A stretch of DNA of 64,000 bases from an uncultured Synechococcales cyanobacterium (GCA_902806435.1 CADCWO010000230.1:19477-83476), one strand, 5' to 3'; positions 27,000 to 37,601 are shown, numbered from the stretch's first letter. Numbers and translations are program-made. Notes: generated by a model from the letters alone, not told the origin.

Positions 27000-28988
27000 T
27001 TAATCAAACATCCCGTTGATCATATCTTGGTAGCGTTCCATGACAAGCGGACGTCGGATACTGAATTTTTGGGTCATGGTGCCATTCTCGATTGAGAACC
27101 CTTCTAAAACAAACCGAAATGCACCAATTCGGTCATCGGCACGGTAGCCAGGGCGGTTCTTGACCTCCCGGTTGAGTTCTTGACGGAATAGATCTTGAAT
27201 CAGTTTACTATCCAGTTGAATGGCTTGATAGTCTGCTGGAGCCTTTTCTGAGGCCTCTGGGAGGGTTAGGAATAGGCTTTGACTAGCAGCCCATTGCTGT
27301 AAGGCTTCCAAGTTGGGGACAATCAAGGCACCCAGCGATCGCTGATCTTGCCCCACTACCACAATCTGGTCAATGTAAGGGCTACGTAGACAGGCATCTT
27401 CCAGCGGCTGCGGCTCAATATTCTCCCCATTAGATAGCACAATCGTATCCTTGGCCCGTCCGGTAATCACCAGATCATTCTGAGGTGTTAGCCAGCCTAA
27501 ATCTCCGGTGTTAAACCAGCCTTCGGAATCAATTACTTGGGCTGTCCCGTGTGGATTATGATCGTAACCCTGCATTACCTGAGGGCCACGCGCCACGATC
27601 ACTCCCCGCTCTCCTTGAGGTAAGGGCCGGTGACTTTCCGGGTCCACAATCCGAATTTCTGTGTGGGGAATTGGCTGGCCGGCTGAACCGCGTAGATTGC
27701 GCCAAGGGCGGCGGGCCGTCAGAACAGGGGAGGTTTCTGTTAAGCCATAGCCGACGAGAACTTGAGTCCCAACAATCTCAAAGAAGTTTTCTAAGTACAT
27801 CCCCAAGGAGCCGCCGCCACTAATGGATTGCTTGAAGCTGCCTCCGGTTGCTTCGCGCACTTTCTGGTAAACAATCTTGTTGCCTAAGTTGTGCAGAGGT
27901 GCGAGCAGCATCATTTGTAATCCGGCAGCTAAGCGTTCTGTGCTGGAAGGATTGAGACGCTTCAAGCTCAGCTTTTGAACTACACGGCGGGCATCAATAT
28001 ACCGCTGGCTGGTCTCGAAGAAAAAGTTGATCAATCGTTGCCGGCTAGGGGGTTGTTCCCGGAATTGCTTTTGCACCCCTTCATAGATCGATTCCCACAA
28101 CCGGGGAACACTGACCATGTAGTGGGGCTTGTAGTGTTGCAAGTCACGTTTAACCTGGCGCAGATTTGTATAAATCTGTGTACAGCCACAGGAGAGCAAG
28201 AAGTACTCAGCCGCTCGCTCATACACATGCCAGATTGGCAAAATACTGAGAACGCGATCGCCCGGTTTAGGTTGAATTACAGCGTCTAAAGTTCTGACTT
28301 GATGCAGTAGATTGCTGTGACTAAGCATCACGCCCTTGGGCCTACCAGAGGTGCCAGAGGTATAAATCAAGGTTGCTAGGCGCTCCTGTGCCAGGGCTAT
28401 AGGGATAAAAGTCCCTGCGTCAATAGCCTTCTGGCCTGCTGCCATGACTTGCGTATAGTTGACAATCTGAGGAGAGCTAGCTTGATCGGGGTTGTGATCG
28501 CATAGCAGCACAATTAACTTCAGCGGTAACTTGCTCAGTTGCGGCTGAAGCTTTTCTAGTGTTTCTTGGTCTTCCGCAATCAGGGTAGTACTACCACTAT
28601 CTTCCAGAATGAACAGCAGTTCCTCGCGATCCGCTTGAGGGCTGCGAACAGCATCCGCTGCCCCGGCCATCATGCTGCCTTGATCTGCCACTAACCAGCG
28701 CGGGCTATTGTCAGCAATCAGAGCGACACGCGGCGGCTCTAGGCCTGGTTTACCTTCAACGCCTAGGGATTGCAGCCCTGCGGCAAACTGGCGAATCTGT
28801 TGATGCAGTTGGCCATAGGTGATTTCAACCATAGGCTGGCTATGCGGTGCTTTCAAGGCAACCACATCCTGAAATTTCTGTGCTACCAGTGCCCAGATTT
28901 CTGGCAGGGACTGTAGGGACTGATAGCCATCTTGAGAGCCTAGAGGCTGGCGTTGGTAACTTTTAGTCGGCGGACTGATGGAACTCAT
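27000..28988 (-). CDS. Long-chain acyl-CoA/acyl-ACP synthetase
   Basis: AMP-forming acyl-activating enzyme, 662 aa. Core motifs are YTSGTSGRPKGVMLSH (about 209-224), GYGLTETSPV (about 416-425), the GWFNTGDLGW adenylate motif and GRAKDTIVLSNGENIEP. The length and C-terminal region match the single cyanobacterial enzyme (Aas, slr1609-like), which activates free fatty acids released from membrane lipids and loads them on acyl carrier protein for recycling. Substrate preference is from the family, not the sequence. It is divergent from chlH. Confidence 0.88.
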   Translation of the reverse strand: MSSISPPTKSYQRQPLGSQDGYQSLQSLPEIWALVAQKFQDVVALKAPHSQPMVEITYGQLHQQIRQFAAGLQSLGVEGKPGLEPPRVALIADNSPRWLVADQGSMMAGAADAVRSPQADREELLFILEDSGSTTLIAEDQETLEKLQPQLSKLPLKLIVLLCDHNPDQASSPQIVNYTQVMAAGQKAIDAGTFIPIALAQERLATLIYTSGTSGRPKGVMLSHSNLLHQVRTLDAVIQPKPGDRVLSILPIWHVYERAAEYFLLSCGCTQIYTNLRQVKRDLQHYKPHYMVSVPRLWESIYEGVQKQFREQPPSRQRLINFFFETSQRYIDARRVVQKLSLKRLNPSSTERLAAGLQMMLLAPLHNLGNKIVYQKVREATGGSFKQSISGGGSLGMYLENFFEIVGTQVLVGYGLTETSPVLTARRPWRNLRGSAGQPIPHTEIRIVDPESHRPLPQGERGVIVARGPQVMQGYDHNPHGTAQVIDSEGWFNTGDLGWLTPQNDLVITGRAKDTIVLSNGENIEPQPLEDACLRSPYIDQIVVVGQDQRSLGALIVPNLEALQQWAASQSLFLTLPEASEKAPADYQAIQLDSKLIQDLFRQELNREVKNRPGYRADDRIGAFRFVLEGFSIENGTMTQKFSIRRPLVMERYQDMINGMFD

Positions 28989-29316
28989 GATTTTTCTAGC
29001 AACCTTGGAGTCAGAACCACAGCACTAACGTTAAACGACCCCTGTTCAAAACTTACTATCGTTTGCTGGCGATGTTAGTTTAATGAAGATTCGTTTACAA
29101 AGTGGCAGTTGTGGCGCTCACAAATGTCACGGAAAATGAAGAATCATTGCGAAGTTGTTAACAAATTGTGTCAGTTAATCGGCAAAACCCGTATTACGTC
29201 AACATTCTTTGGAAGAATATAGAAACACATCAGAGGGGCAAGTTGCAGAGAAGGACCCGAACTGTAGCGATTGCCCTTAGTCCTCTAGATACCTGTATCC
29301 AAAGGAGCCAGAATTC

Positions 29317-32300
29317 ATGTTCACCCACGTCAAGCCCACCGTTAGGCACATTGTCCCTGAGAATTTGCAGGGCCGCTCCCTGATGAAAGTGGTCTATGTC
29401 GTGCTAGAGCCACAGTACCAAAGTTCTCTCTCGGCAGCGGTGCACTCAATTAACCGCACCCATCCAAACTTGGCGGTCGAGATCAGTGGTTACTTGTTGG
29501 AGGAATTGCGCCAGCCAGAAAATTACGAGGCGTTCAAACAAGACGTGGCGGCGGCGAATGTATTTATTGGTTCTCTGATCTTTGTGGAAGATTTAGCAGA
29601 GAAGGTGGCGGCGGCGGTTGAGCCGCAGCGCGATCGCCTGGATGCCGCCGTTGTCTTCCCTTCAATGCCTCAGGTAATGCGCCTCAACAAGCTGGGCAGC
29701 TTCTCGATGGCTAATTTGGGCCAGTCCCAGAGCATGATTGCTCAGTTCATGCGCAAGCGCAAAGAGCAATCCGGGGCTTCCTTCCAGGATGGGATGTTGA
29801 AACTGCTGCAAACGCTGCCCAAGGTACTGAAGTACTTGCCAATCGACAAAGCTCAGGATGCCCGCAACTTTATGCTCAGCTTCCAGTACTGGCTGGGAGG
29901 TTCGCAGGATAACCTCGAGAATTTCTTGTTGATGTTGGCAGATAAGTACATTCCGGCTTTGAAGCATCAAGTTAGCTTCCAAGACCCAGTGACCTACCTG
30001 GATATGGGAATCTGGCACCCCTTAGCTCCAGAGATGTTTGGTGATGTTAAAGAATATCTCAACTGGTTCAACTCCCGCCGGGATATTTCTGATGATCTCA
30101 AAGACCCATTGGCTCCCACGGTCGGCCTGGTCCTCCAGCGTACCCACTTGGTCACAGGAGATGACGCTCACTACGTAGCAATGGTCCAAGAGTTGGAATC
30201 CATGGGGGCTCGGGTGATTCCGGTATTCGCGGGGGGTCTAGACTTTTCAAAACCCGTGGAGGCCTACTTTTATGACCCGGCATCCGGGGGTCAAACAGCC
30301 ATTGTAGATATTGTGATTTCCCTAACCGGGTTTGCCCTGGTCGGCGGTCCGGCGCGGCAGGATCACCCAAAAGCGATTGAAGCCTTGAAGCGGCTGAACC
30401 GGCCCTACATGGTAGCTTTGCCTCTGGTGTTTCAAACTACGGAAGAGTGGCAGGATAGCGACCTTGGCCTGCATCCGATTCAAGTGGCGCTACAAATTGC
30501 TTTACCGGAACTGGATGGAGCGATTGAGCCAATTATTCTCTCCGGGCGGGATGGTGCGACAGGTAAAGCGATCGCGCTCCAGGATCGAATCGAAACGGTA
30601 GCGCGGCGAGCAATGAAGTGGGCCAACCTGCGCCGCAAACCAAAGCTAACCAAAAAGATTGCGATCACCGTCTTTAGTTTCCCTCCTGACAAAGGGAATG
30701 TCGGTACTGCTGCTTACCTGGATGTGTTTGGCTCTATCCACCGGGTGATGGAAGCTTTGCAACAGAATGGCTATGACGTGGAAACTCTACCGGAGACTGC
30801 TGCTGACCTCATGCAGGAAGTGCTGCACGATGCTCAGGCCCAGTACAGTAGCCCAGAACTCAACGTTGCTTACAAGATGCCGGTTCAGGAGTACGAAGCT
30901 CTTACCCCCTATGCCAAACGGCTAGAAGCTTCCTGGGGGCCACCCCCAGGCCACCTAAACAGCGACGGTCAAAATCTGCTGGTCTACGGTAAGCACTACG
31001 GCAATGTGTTTATTGGGGTGCAGCCGACCTTTGGCTATGAAGGTGACCCCATGCGGTTGCTGTTCTCTCGCTCCGCCAGCCCTCATCATGGGTTTGCTGC
31101 CTACTACACTTACTTGGAGCGGATCTGGCAGGCAGATGCCCTGCTGCACTTTGGGACCCATGGCTCCCTAGAGTTCATGCCAGGGAAACAAATTGGCTTA
31201 TCGGGAGACTGCTATCCCGATAACTTGATTGGTACGATTCCCAACTTGTACTACTACGCTGCCAACAATCCTTCCGAGGCTACTATTGCCAAGCGGCGCA
31301 GCTACGCCAACACCATTAGCTACCTCACCCCGCCGGCGGAAAATGCCGGACTTTACAAAGGCTTAAAAGAACTGAGTGAGCTGATCGCTTCCTATCAGAC
31401 CCTAAAAGACAGTGGTCGGGGGGTACCAATTGTTAACGCTATTGTGGATAAATGCCGGATTGTCAACCTAGACCGCGATATTGTCTTGCCGGAGGCAGAC
31501 GCTGCCGCCTTACCAGCGGAGGAGCGAGACACAATTGTGGGTCAGGTTTACATCAAGCTGATGGAAATTGAGTCGCGGTTGCTGCCCTGCGGGTTGCACG
31601 TGATTGGTAAGCCTCCTACTGCCCCGGAAGCGATCGCTACCTTGGTGAACATTGCCAGCCTAGACCGGGCGGAAGACGGTTTGCTAGGACTGCCCCGAAT
31701 TATTGCCAACAGTATCGGTCGTAATTTAGATGATATTTACCAGAACAGCGATCGCGGCGTCCTAGAGGATGTCCAATGCCTGCAAGATATTAATCTAGCA
31801 AGCCGCGCTGCAGTGACGGCCTTAGTACAAGCCCAAGCAGACGCTGAGGGACGAGTCAGCGCAATCTCCAAACTCAATTTCTTCAATATGGGTAAAAAAG
31901 CCCCTTGGCTAGAAGCACTGCATCAAGCGGGCTACCCAAAAGTGGATACTGAACCGCTGAAATCGCTGTTTGAGTACCTGGAGTTTTGCTTGGAACAAGT
32001 GGTGGCGGATAATGAACTCGGTGCACTGCTGAAGGCCCTAGAAGGAGAGTACATTATTCCTGGTCCGGGGGGCGACCCGGTACGCAACCCGGATGTGCTG
32101 CCTACCGGCAAAAATATTCATGCTCTTGATCCTCAGTCCATTCCTACCACCGCCGCTGTTCAATCTGCCAAGTTAGTAGTGGATCGCCTACTAGCAAGGC
32201 AACAAGCTGAGAATAACGGTGCTTGGCCAGAAACGATTGCCTGCGTCCTGTGGGGTACGGACAACATCAAGACCTACGGCGAATCCTTGGCTCAAGTCCT

Positions 32301-33294
32301 CTGGCTAGTTGGTGTGCGACCTTTGCCTGACTCTCTGGGGCGGATCAATAAGTTGGAGCTGATTCCCCTAGCAGAACTGGGGCGGCCCCGGATTGATGTC
32401 GTGATCAACTGCTCTGGTGTCTTCCGTGATTTGTTTATCAATCAAATGGATTTACTGGATCGGGCCGTGAAGCTAGCAGCAGAGGCAGTTGAACCAGAAG
32501 CGATGAACTTTGTCCGCAAGCATGCCCTGAAGCAGTCAGAAGATTTAGGAATTAACCTGCGGCAAGCAGCAACCCGTGTTTTCTCCAATGCTTCTGGCTC
32601 CTATGCTTCCAACGTCAATTTAGCGGTAGAAAATAGCTCTTGGGATAGCGAGTCTGAGTTACAGGACATGTACCTCAGCCGTAAATCCTTTGCTTTTACC
32701 ACCGACTCCCCCGGCACGATGGAACAATCACGGCAGATTTTTGAGAACACCCTGGCAACTGTAGATGCTACTTTCCAAAATCTGGATTCTTCCGAAATTA
32801 GCCTAACGGATGTCAGCCATTACTTTGACTCTGACCCTACCAAGGTTGTCTCCAGACTGCGGGCAGATGGGAAAGCCCCGAGTGCTTTTATTGCAGATAC
32901 GACTACGGCGAATGCTCAAGTCCGTACCCTCTCTGAAACGGTACGCCTCGATTCCCGCACTAAGCTACTCAACCCCAAATGGTACGAAGGAATGCTCAAC
33001 CATGGGTACGAAGGCGTACGGGAGATTTCTAAGCGCCTAGTTAACACTATGGGTTGGTCGGCCACAGCAGCGGCAGTCGATAACTGGGTTTACGAGGATG
33101 TCAACCAGGTTTATGTCCAAGACCAGGCAATGCAGGAGCGATTGAAAAACCTCAACCCTCATTCTTTCCGCAAGATTGTTGGTACTCTACTGGAAGTGAA
33201 TGGTCGTGGCTATTGGGATACCACGGAAGAGAACTTGGATAGATTGCGGCAACTCTACCAGGAGGTCGAAGACCGGATTGAGGGGATTGACTAA
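29317..33294 (+). CDS. chlH: Magnesium chelatase subunit H
   Basis: 1325-aa porphyrin-binding subunit of Mg-chelatase, which with ChlI and ChlD inserts Mg2+ into protoporphyrin IX at the start of the chlorophyll branch. The start [21 protein letters not shown] is the conserved cyanobacterial/plastid N-terminus, preceded by AAGGAG 9 bases upstream. Long CobN/ChlH signatures include [20 protein letters not shown] and the C-terminal [15 protein letters not shown]. Full length, no disruption. The 328 bases upstream are shared with the divergent acyl synthetase gene and must hold both promoters, which I cannot pinpoint. Confidence 0.97.
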   Translation: MFTHVKPTVRHIVPENLQGRSLMKVVYVVLEPQYQSSLSAAVHSINRTHPNLAVEISGYLLEELRQPENYEAFKQDVAAANVFIGSLIFVEDLAEKVAAAVEPQRDRLDAAVVFPSMPQVMRLNKLGSFSMANLGQSQSMIAQFMRKRKEQSGASFQDGMLKLLQTLPKVLKYLPIDKAQDARNFMLSFQYWLGGSQDNLENFLLMLADKYIPALKHQVSFQDPVTYLDMGIWHPLAPEMFGDVKEYLNWFNSRRDISDDLKDPLAPTVGLVLQRTHLVTGDDAHYVAMVQELESMGARVIPVFAGGLDFSKPVEAYFYDPASGGQTAIVDIVISLTGFALVGGPARQDHPKAIEALKRLNRPYMVALPLVFQTTEEWQDSDLGLHPIQVALQIALPELDGAIEPIILSGRDGATGKAIALQDRIETVARRAMKWANLRRKPKLTKKIAITVFSFPPDKGNVGTAAYLDVFGSIHRVMEALQQNGYDVETLPETAADLMQEVLHDAQAQYSSPELNVAYKMPVQEYEALTPYAKRLEASWGPPPGHLNSDGQNLLVYGKHYGNVFIGVQPTFGYEGDPMRLLFSRSASPHHGFAAYYTYLERIWQADALLHFGTHGSLEFMPGKQIGLSGDCYPDNLIGTIPNLYYYAANNPSEATIAKRRSYANTISYLTPPAENAGLYKGLKELSELIASYQTLKDSGRGVPIVNAIVDKCRIVNLDRDIVLPEADAAALPAEERDTIVGQVYIKLMEIESRLLPCGLHVIGKPPTAPEAIATLVNIASLDRAEDGLLGLPRIIANSIGRNLDDIYQNSDRGVLEDVQCLQDINLASRAAVTALVQAQADAEGRVSAISKLNFFNMGKKAPWLEALHQAGYPKVDTEPLKSLFEYLEFCLEQVVADNELGALLKALEGEYIIPGPGGDPVRNPDVLPTGKNIHALDPQSIPTTAAVQSAKLVVDRLLARQQAENNGAWPETIACVLWGTDNIKTYGESLAQVLWLVGVRPLPDSLGRINKLELIPLAELGRPRIDVVINCSGVFRDLFINQMDLLDRAVKLAAEAVEPEAMNFVRKHALKQSEDLGINLRQAATRVFSNASGSYASNVNLAVENSSWDSESELQDMYLSRKSFAFTTDSPGTMEQSRQIFENTLATVDATFQNLDSSEISLTDVSHYFDSDPTKVVSRLRADGKAPSAFIADTTTANAQVRTLSETVRLDSRTKLLNPKWYEGMLNHGYEGVREISKRLVNTMGWSATAAAVDNWVYEDVNQVYVQDQAMQERLKNLNPHSFRKIVGTLLEVNGRGYWDTTEENLDRLRQLYQEVEDRIEGID

Positions 33295-33306
33295 ATAGCC
33301 CTACTT

Positions 33307-33371
33307 CCCAGCCCTAGGCGAGGTATAGGAAGCAGCCTTAACTGGAGCTGCTTCTACTTCTTAGGGCTGGG
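33307..33371 (+). terminator. Nested stem-loop after chlH
   Basis: An outer 10-bp perfect stem, CCCAGCCCTA (33307-33316) with TAGGGCTGGG (33362-33371), encloses an inner 8-bp perfect stem, GAAGCAGC (33329-33336) with GCTGCTTC (33347-33354). It begins 12 bases after the chlH stop. There is no T-run, so it is more a transcript-end stabilising structure or small RNA than a classic terminator. Confidence 0.5.
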
Positions 33372-33440
33372 CAGCTGCTTTGCGGGCTCCAGAGGGTCAG
33401 GCCAAATATGGTAGACTAGTTACCTGTGCTTTTGAGAGGA

Positions 33441-33460
33441 CTTCTGCATTAATGTAGAAG
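33441..33460. promoter_or_regulatory. Near-perfect 20-bp palindrome upstream of small basic gene
   Basis: CTTCTGCATTAATGTAGAAG reads the same on both strands except for one base pair. It lies 57 bases before the start of the 61-aa basic protein gene, a typical position for an operator around a promoter. No regulator is identified. Confidence 0.35.
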
Positions 33461-33517
33461 TACGCTAAGACAGTTTGTGTGTTCGTAGAATCTAAAGTTA
33501 CTGCTAAAGGGGCAAAC

Positions 33518-33703
33518 ATGGCGAAACGCCGCAACCAGAAAAAAGAAAAAGCTTTACGTAACCAGGCGTACGCCCGTAAGTTTCGCAAGCGGACCTACAC
33601 GGGTCGGTTCGGCCGCAGAAACTATAATGATAATCGTTCCGGCAAACCTGAAGGTGAGCAAGAGAATGCTGAGCAGGATGCAGGCGCTGAAGCCCCTGCA
33701 TAG
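33518..33703 (+). CDS. Small Lys/Arg-rich conserved protein
   Basis: 61 aa. The first 45 residues are strongly basic (AKRRNQKKEKALRNQAYARK, FRKRTYTGRFGRRN) and the last 20 acidic (EGEQENAEQDAGAEAP). I choose the ATG at 33518 because AAAGGGG precedes it and MAKRRNQKK is a sensible start; an upstream GTG at 33479 is less likely. The composition suggests RNA or ribosome binding, but I recognise no family. It is convergent with moaC. Confidence 0.6.
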   Translation: MAKRRNQKKEKALRNQAYARKFRKRTYTGRFGRRNYNDNRSGKPEGEQENAEQDAGAEAPA

Positions 33704-33729
33704 GTACTGAATAGCTGCCGCTAGTTTCA

Positions 33730-33760
33730 AAGTCAAACTTTACTAAGAAAAAGTTGACTT
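33730..33760. terminator. Bidirectional terminator-like hairpin
   Basis: AAGTCAAACTTT (33730-33741) pairs with AAAGTTGACTT (33750-33760) apart from a single bulge. It is located exactly where the small basic gene and moaC converge, and the right arm touches the moaC stop codon. Confidence 0.4.
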
Positions 33761-34256
33761 AAGGATGTAATTCTACTGCGGCAGTGTAATCCTCCGATTT
33801 TCCTCCGCTTTTACTGAATAAGCAAATCTGCTGGATTTTAATTCCCTTATCCAGCGCTTTTGCCATGTCATACAGCGTCAAGGCTGCAATCGAAACTGCT
33901 GTTAAAGCTTCCATTTCTACACCCGTTTCTGCTTTCGTTTTCACTTCTGCTTGAATCCGATAACCTGGCAGGTCAGCGACTGGTGTAATCGAGACTTCTA
34001 CTTTTTGCAAAGGTAAAGGATGGCATAGCGGAATCAGGTGTGCTGTTTGCTTGGCTGCCATAATTCCAGCTAGTCTTGCCGTTCCTAACACATCGCCTTT
34101 TGGGGCATTACCCGTCTCAATTGCCTGGAAGGTTGCGGCTGCCATTTGGATTTGGCCGATCGCGATCGCTCGTCTAACTGTCGCCTCCTTGGCTGAGACA
34201 TCCACCATTTGCGCTTGGCCTGCTTGATCGAGGTGAGTCAGTTGGTTATTTAACAA
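33759..34256 (-). CDS. moaC: Cyclic pyranopterin monophosphate synthase MoaC
   Basis: 165-aa enzyme that, with MoaA, converts GTP to cyclic pyranopterin monophosphate, the first molybdenum-cofactor intermediate. The family signature is [16 protein letters not shown] near the start, then [13 protein letters not shown] and [28 protein letters not shown] with the catalytic Lys/His/Asp region (ALDKGI). Length is normal. No other moa gene is adjacent. A tRNA-Arg gene starts 46 bases upstream on the opposite strand. Confidence 0.95.
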   Translation of the reverse strand: MLNNQLTHLDQAGQAQMVDVSAKEATVRRAIAIGQIQMAAATFQAIETGNAPKGDVLGTARLAGIMAAKQTAHLIPLCHPLPLQKVEVSITPVADLPGYRIQAEVKTKAETGVEMEALTAVSIAALTLYDMAKALDKGIKIQQICLFSKSGGKSEDYTAAVELHP

Positions 34257-34301
34257 AGATTTTCACCATGCAGCTTGTGTGATAGGATAGAACTCTTGTC
34301 A

Positions 34302-34375
34302 GGGCTTGTAGCTCAGTGGACTAGAGCACGTGGCTACGGACCACGGTGTCGGGGGTTCGAATCCCTCCTAGCCCG
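34302..34375 (+). tRNA. trnR: tRNA-Arg (ACG)
   Basis: A 74-nt tRNA. The anticodon stem CGTGG/CCACG encloses loop CTACGGA, anticodon ACG (read as ICG after deamination, Arg CGN). T arm is GGGGGTTCGAATCCCTC. The acceptor stem GGGCTTG/CTAGCCC has one T-T mismatch at the sixth pair. Discriminator G; CCA is not encoded. Confidence 0.93.
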
Positions 34376-34691
34376 TTCTCAATTTACAATGAAAACCCGA
34401 TATAAGTTTTTTCGGGTGTGGCTAAGGCTTTAATGAGCGTTGGTAGCGAGCGAAGCTATGAAGGTTCGCTAACCATGACTCCTGTCAACTTTTCGCAAGA
34501 ACAGCACTTGCCTGCTTTGTCTGAAAAGGGGGAGGCTTGAGGATAGTCTCCCCAAGCGGCTGTGCTGGCAGTCTAATTCAGCTGAGACGGTTAACTTCAG
34601 GCCATGCCTAGTTTCTAAAACGGTAACCGGTGGGTAATTTAATAGCTGAAATGGCATTATAGTTGACAACCTGAAACAGCCTGACGCTCTT

Positions 34692-35453
34692 ATGAAATTT
34701 CCCTTATCGTTGAACCCACTGCCATCGTCCTACTATAGACACTGGAATTGCTGGAAGTTGCCCTCTGTAATATCTGTGATGCTGCTTAGTTTGAGCCTAG
34801 TTGAGCCCGCTTTCGCTCAAGATAAGCCACTGCGAACTCTCAGTGTCACTGGGCGAGGGATAGAAAATGTCCAAACCACGATCGCGCAAGTGCGACTGGG
34901 CGTTGAGGTTCAAGGTAAAACTGCTAAGGAAGTTCAGCAAACCGTTGCCCAACGTTCAGCAGCAGTTGTGGCATTACTGAAATCACGGAACGTTGAGCGA
35001 TTAGAGACAACGGGGATAAATCTGAATCCTAGCTACCAGGACAATAATGGTAAACCACAAGTGACAGGGTACATTGGCAGCAACATTGTCAGCTTTCGCA
35101 TTGCAACAGAACGAGCAGGAACAATTTTAGATGAGGCTGTAAAAGCAGGGGCTTCCCGGATTGAAGGGGTAAGCTTTGTGGCAACCGATCAAGCTTTAAA
35201 TGCTGCTCAGCAGCAGGCCCTGCGGGAAGCCGTGCAAGATGCCCAAATTCAGGCCAGAACTATTTTGGCTGTCTTGAAGTTTACTCAACGCGAAATTGTT
35301 GGGATTCAAGTCAATGGGGCAAACCCACCCCCACCTATTTTTCGGGCTGAACTAGCCAATAAAGTCTTGAGCCAAGCCGATCAGGCTCCCACACCTGTAA
35401 TTGGTGGTGAACAAGAAGTCCAGGCTTCCGTAACGTTGCAGATTAGTTATTAA
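34692..35453 (+). CDS. SIMPL (DUF541) domain exported protein
   Basis: A 253-aa protein with a signal peptide (hydrophobic VISVMLLSLSLVEPAFA, cleavage after AFA about residue 42) and a SIMPL domain: LRTLSVTGRGIENVQTT start, TTGINLNPSYQDNNG, and the end GEQEVQASVTLQISY. SIMPL proteins form periplasmic oligomers; their role in bacteria is poorly known, with oxidative-stress links reported. It is convergent with ssb, only 7 bases apart. The 316 bases between tRNA-Arg and this gene show no further gene, only a weak ACCCGA/TCGGGT dyad just after the tRNA. Confidence 0.85.
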   Translation: MKFPLSLNPLPSSYYRHWNCWKLPSVISVMLLSLSLVEPAFAQDKPLRTLSVTGRGIENVQTTIAQVRLGVEVQGKTAKEVQQTVAQRSAAVVALLKSRNVERLETTGINLNPSYQDNNGKPQVTGYIGSNIVSFRIATERAGTILDEAVKAGASRIEGVSFVATDQALNAAQQQALREAVQDAQIQARTILAVLKFTQREIVGIQVNGANPPPPIFRAELANKVLSQADQAPTPVIGGEQEVQASVTLQISY

Positions 35454-35460
35454 GCCATTC

Positions 35461-35823
35461 CTAGAATTCTTCGTCATTGCTGCTCACGGCACTGGGGTCG
35501 ACATCACGTTTCGAGCCCAGTAGCTCCAGCCGGTCGACCCGAATCACTGGCCTCGAACGGTCTGCACCACTGCTGCGGTCTTGCCAGCGATCAAACTTTA
35601 GGGCACCAATGACTCCAATCAAGCTACCTTTGCGCACGTAATTGGCAGCTACTTCTGCTGTTTTGCCCCATAGTTCCAGGTTGAACCAGTCCGGCTGGTC
35701 ATTATTCCGGGTGCGGCGATCTACGGCTAGAGTTAAATTGCACTTCACACTACCCGACTCAAAGTATTTGACATCAGGTTCACCACCGACGCGGCCAACT
35801 AAATTCACAACATTGAGGCTCAT
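35461..35823 (-). CDS. ssb: Single-stranded DNA-binding protein
   Basis: 120-aa SSB with an N-terminal OB fold: NVVNLVGRVGGEPDVKYFESG, CNLTLAVDRRT, WFNLELWGKTAEVAANYVRKGSLIGV, and DRWQDRSSG. It ends in a short acidic tail SSNDEEF that likely contacts repair and replication partners, in place of the DDDIPF tail of E. coli. Length fits the short cyanobacterial SSB type. A single gene between the convergent SIMPL gene and the upstream AI-2E permease. Confidence 0.93.
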   Translation of the reverse strand: MSLNVVNLVGRVGGEPDVKYFESGSVKCNLTLAVDRRTRNNDQPDWFNLELWGKTAEVAANYVRKGSLIGVIGALKFDRWQDRSSGADRSRPVIRVDRLELLGSKRDVDPSAVSSNDEEF

Positions 35824-35895
35824 AGCTTTGGTACAAATGTACTTGACTCGACGGCTCTACTCTAACGAATCCTTCGCTGTTTGTGATCCGTGCTA

Positions 35896-37002
35896 TTAGC
35901 TTGGGCCTCGGCTCTCCTCCGACCCGTAGGAATAGTTTGTCTGATCTGGGAGTTGATTGGATGTTGAGTCTGTATTCCTTCGCCAGTGATCTAGCACATC
36001 CTTGACTAAAACCTCATGTATCCAAACTTGGGCAACTACGGCTAGGGGTAGCGCTAATAGCAAGCCCAAGAATCCAAAGAACACGGCAAAGATGACTTGG
36101 GATAACAACGTGACGGCTGGCAAGAGTGACACCTGTTTTTCCATCACCCTAGGGGTGAGAATGTTGGTTTCAATCTGTTGAATGCCAATGTACAAGATGA
36201 GGACTGCGATCGCTTTCCAGGGGGCATCCAAGAGGGCAATCGCGATCGGTGGAATCACACTTAAGGTTGGTCCAACGTTGGGAATAAACGTTAATAGGCC
36301 TGCTAGGAGCGCATTCACCAAGGCCAGCGGTACACCGAGCAATAACAGGCCAACTCCGCTTAAGACGGTGATCACCGCCATATTAAATAGAATGCCAACT
36401 AGCCAACCCCCTAGCGCCACATCACACTTGGTGAGAATGTCGTCAATCCGATGCCGATAGAAGGCTGGAAATAATTGGATAAACCCCTGGCGGTAGGGGG
36501 CAGGATTACCCAGCAGCATAATCGTCAGAACTAACACCAGCAGTAAGTTGACAACAATAGCTAGGAAGTTGGAGAACAAACTGAAAAAGTTGCCAAACAG
36601 TCGTCCTGCGACCGGCTGGACCTGGCGAATCAAATCATTACTATCCGGAATATAATCTTCCAGCGATCGCCCTGGAATAAAGCGACTTTGTAACTGATCA
36701 ACCCAATCCCGGAGCCGCTCTAGCCCCGCTGGCACAATTTGCACAAGTTGTTGAAATTGGTCAATCAATGGCGGCGCGATCACGAAAACAAAGCCTACCA
36801 AAAAGGTAATTAGAATCGCCACTGACAATAGAGCGGCAACGCCCCGCTTGACCTTTGACCGTTGTAATCGCAGCACGACTCGATTCAGCGCTGATGCTAG
36901 AACCACAGCTAGAAATGCTAGCAACAGAACCTGCCGGATTTGCCAGAGAATGTAGAGCGAAATTCCAAAAGCGAGAAAGCCAATCCATTTGCCGAAATTC
37001 AC
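35896..37002 (-). CDS. AI-2E family transporter (PerM-like)
   Basis: A 368-aa membrane protein with about eight hydrophobic helices and the AI-2E/PerM signature GLLTFIPNVGPTLSVIPPIAIAL (about 235-257) plus QQIETNILTPRVMEKQVSL near the end. Members export autoinducer-2 or act as Na+/H+ antiporters; the sequence does not indicate which. The last 30 residues are polar and cytosolic. It is divergent from the DUF4346 gene, with 218 bases between them. Confidence 0.85.
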   Translation of the reverse strand: MNFGKWIGFLAFGISLYILWQIRQVLLLAFLAVVLASALNRVVLRLQRSKVKRGVAALLSVAILITFLVGFVFVIAPPLIDQFQQLVQIVPAGLERLRDWVDQLQSRFIPGRSLEDYIPDSNDLIRQVQPVAGRLFGNFFSLFSNFLAIVVNLLLVLVLTIMLLGNPAPYRQGFIQLFPAFYRHRIDDILTKCDVALGGWLVGILFNMAVITVLSGVGLLLLGVPLALVNALLAGLLTFIPNVGPTLSVIPPIAIALLDAPWKAIAVLILYIGIQQIETNILTPRVMEKQVSLLPAVTLLSQVIFAVFFGFLGLLLALPLAVVAQVWIHEVLVKDVLDHWRRNTDSTSNQLPDQTNYSYGSEESRGPS

Positions 37003-37220
37003 CGCGCAGGTTCCCTTTTGCTAGTTAAAGTTTGTTGCGTCAAAACGCCAAATTTTCCGGTTGACTTTGCCAGATTAGCGGATTTTAGCCCAATAAGCCT
37101 TTTTTGCCACATTCCACTTCAGTCAAGATCAATATTTCATCCAGGCTAAAAAATGTTCAAGCGAATACCCCGAAACTCTTAGACTGTATATATGCGCTCC
37201 TCAAATGAGTAGGTCCGACG

Positions 37221-37601
37221 ATGCCGACGATTGACTCTGCTACTGCAATTGATCAGGCGCTTTCCCAGCGTCATATTGACCTTGATCCAGGTGGCTACTT
37301 CATCATTTACCTGGATCGCGAAGCGTCTCTAATCTGTGCCAAGCATTTCACTAATCTGATTGACGAGCGAGGTTTAGCTGTTGATCCAGAGACAGGCAAG
37401 CCGATTCCAGCCCGCGGAAAAGTGAATCGAACTTCGACAACTGTCTTTCAAGGAAGAACAGCCAAAGAGTTGTGCACCAAAATTTTTGAATCAGCGCAAC
37501 CTTGTCTGGTGACTAAACTGGACCATGCCGCCTATTTGGGTCGAGAATTTGTGCGAGCCGAATTAGCGCTGCTCAACGGCCAAGAGTATATTCAAGACTA
37601 A
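37221..37601 (+). CDS. DUF4346 domain-containing protein
   Basis: A 126-aa soluble protein with a highly conserved core in cyanobacteria: RHIDLDPGGYFIIYLDREA, LICAKHFTNLIDERGLAVDPETGK, and LDHAAYLGREFVRAELAL. The same domain is found at the end of dihydropteroate-synthase-like proteins. Function unknown. A TATATA element lies about 35 bases before the ATG. The S9 peptidase gene follows after 34 bases and may share the transcript. Confidence 0.8.
   Translation: MPTIDSATAIDQALSQRHIDLDPGGYFIIYLDREASLICAKHFTNLIDERGLAVDPETGKPIPARGKVNRTSTTVFQGRTAKELCTKIFESAQPCLVTKLDHAAYLGREFVRAELALLNGQEYIQD

Noticed and set aside
34395..34417. ACCCGA/TCGGGT dyad after tRNA-Arg as a terminator
   Set aside because: Only six pairs and the T-run lies in the loop; too weak to list.
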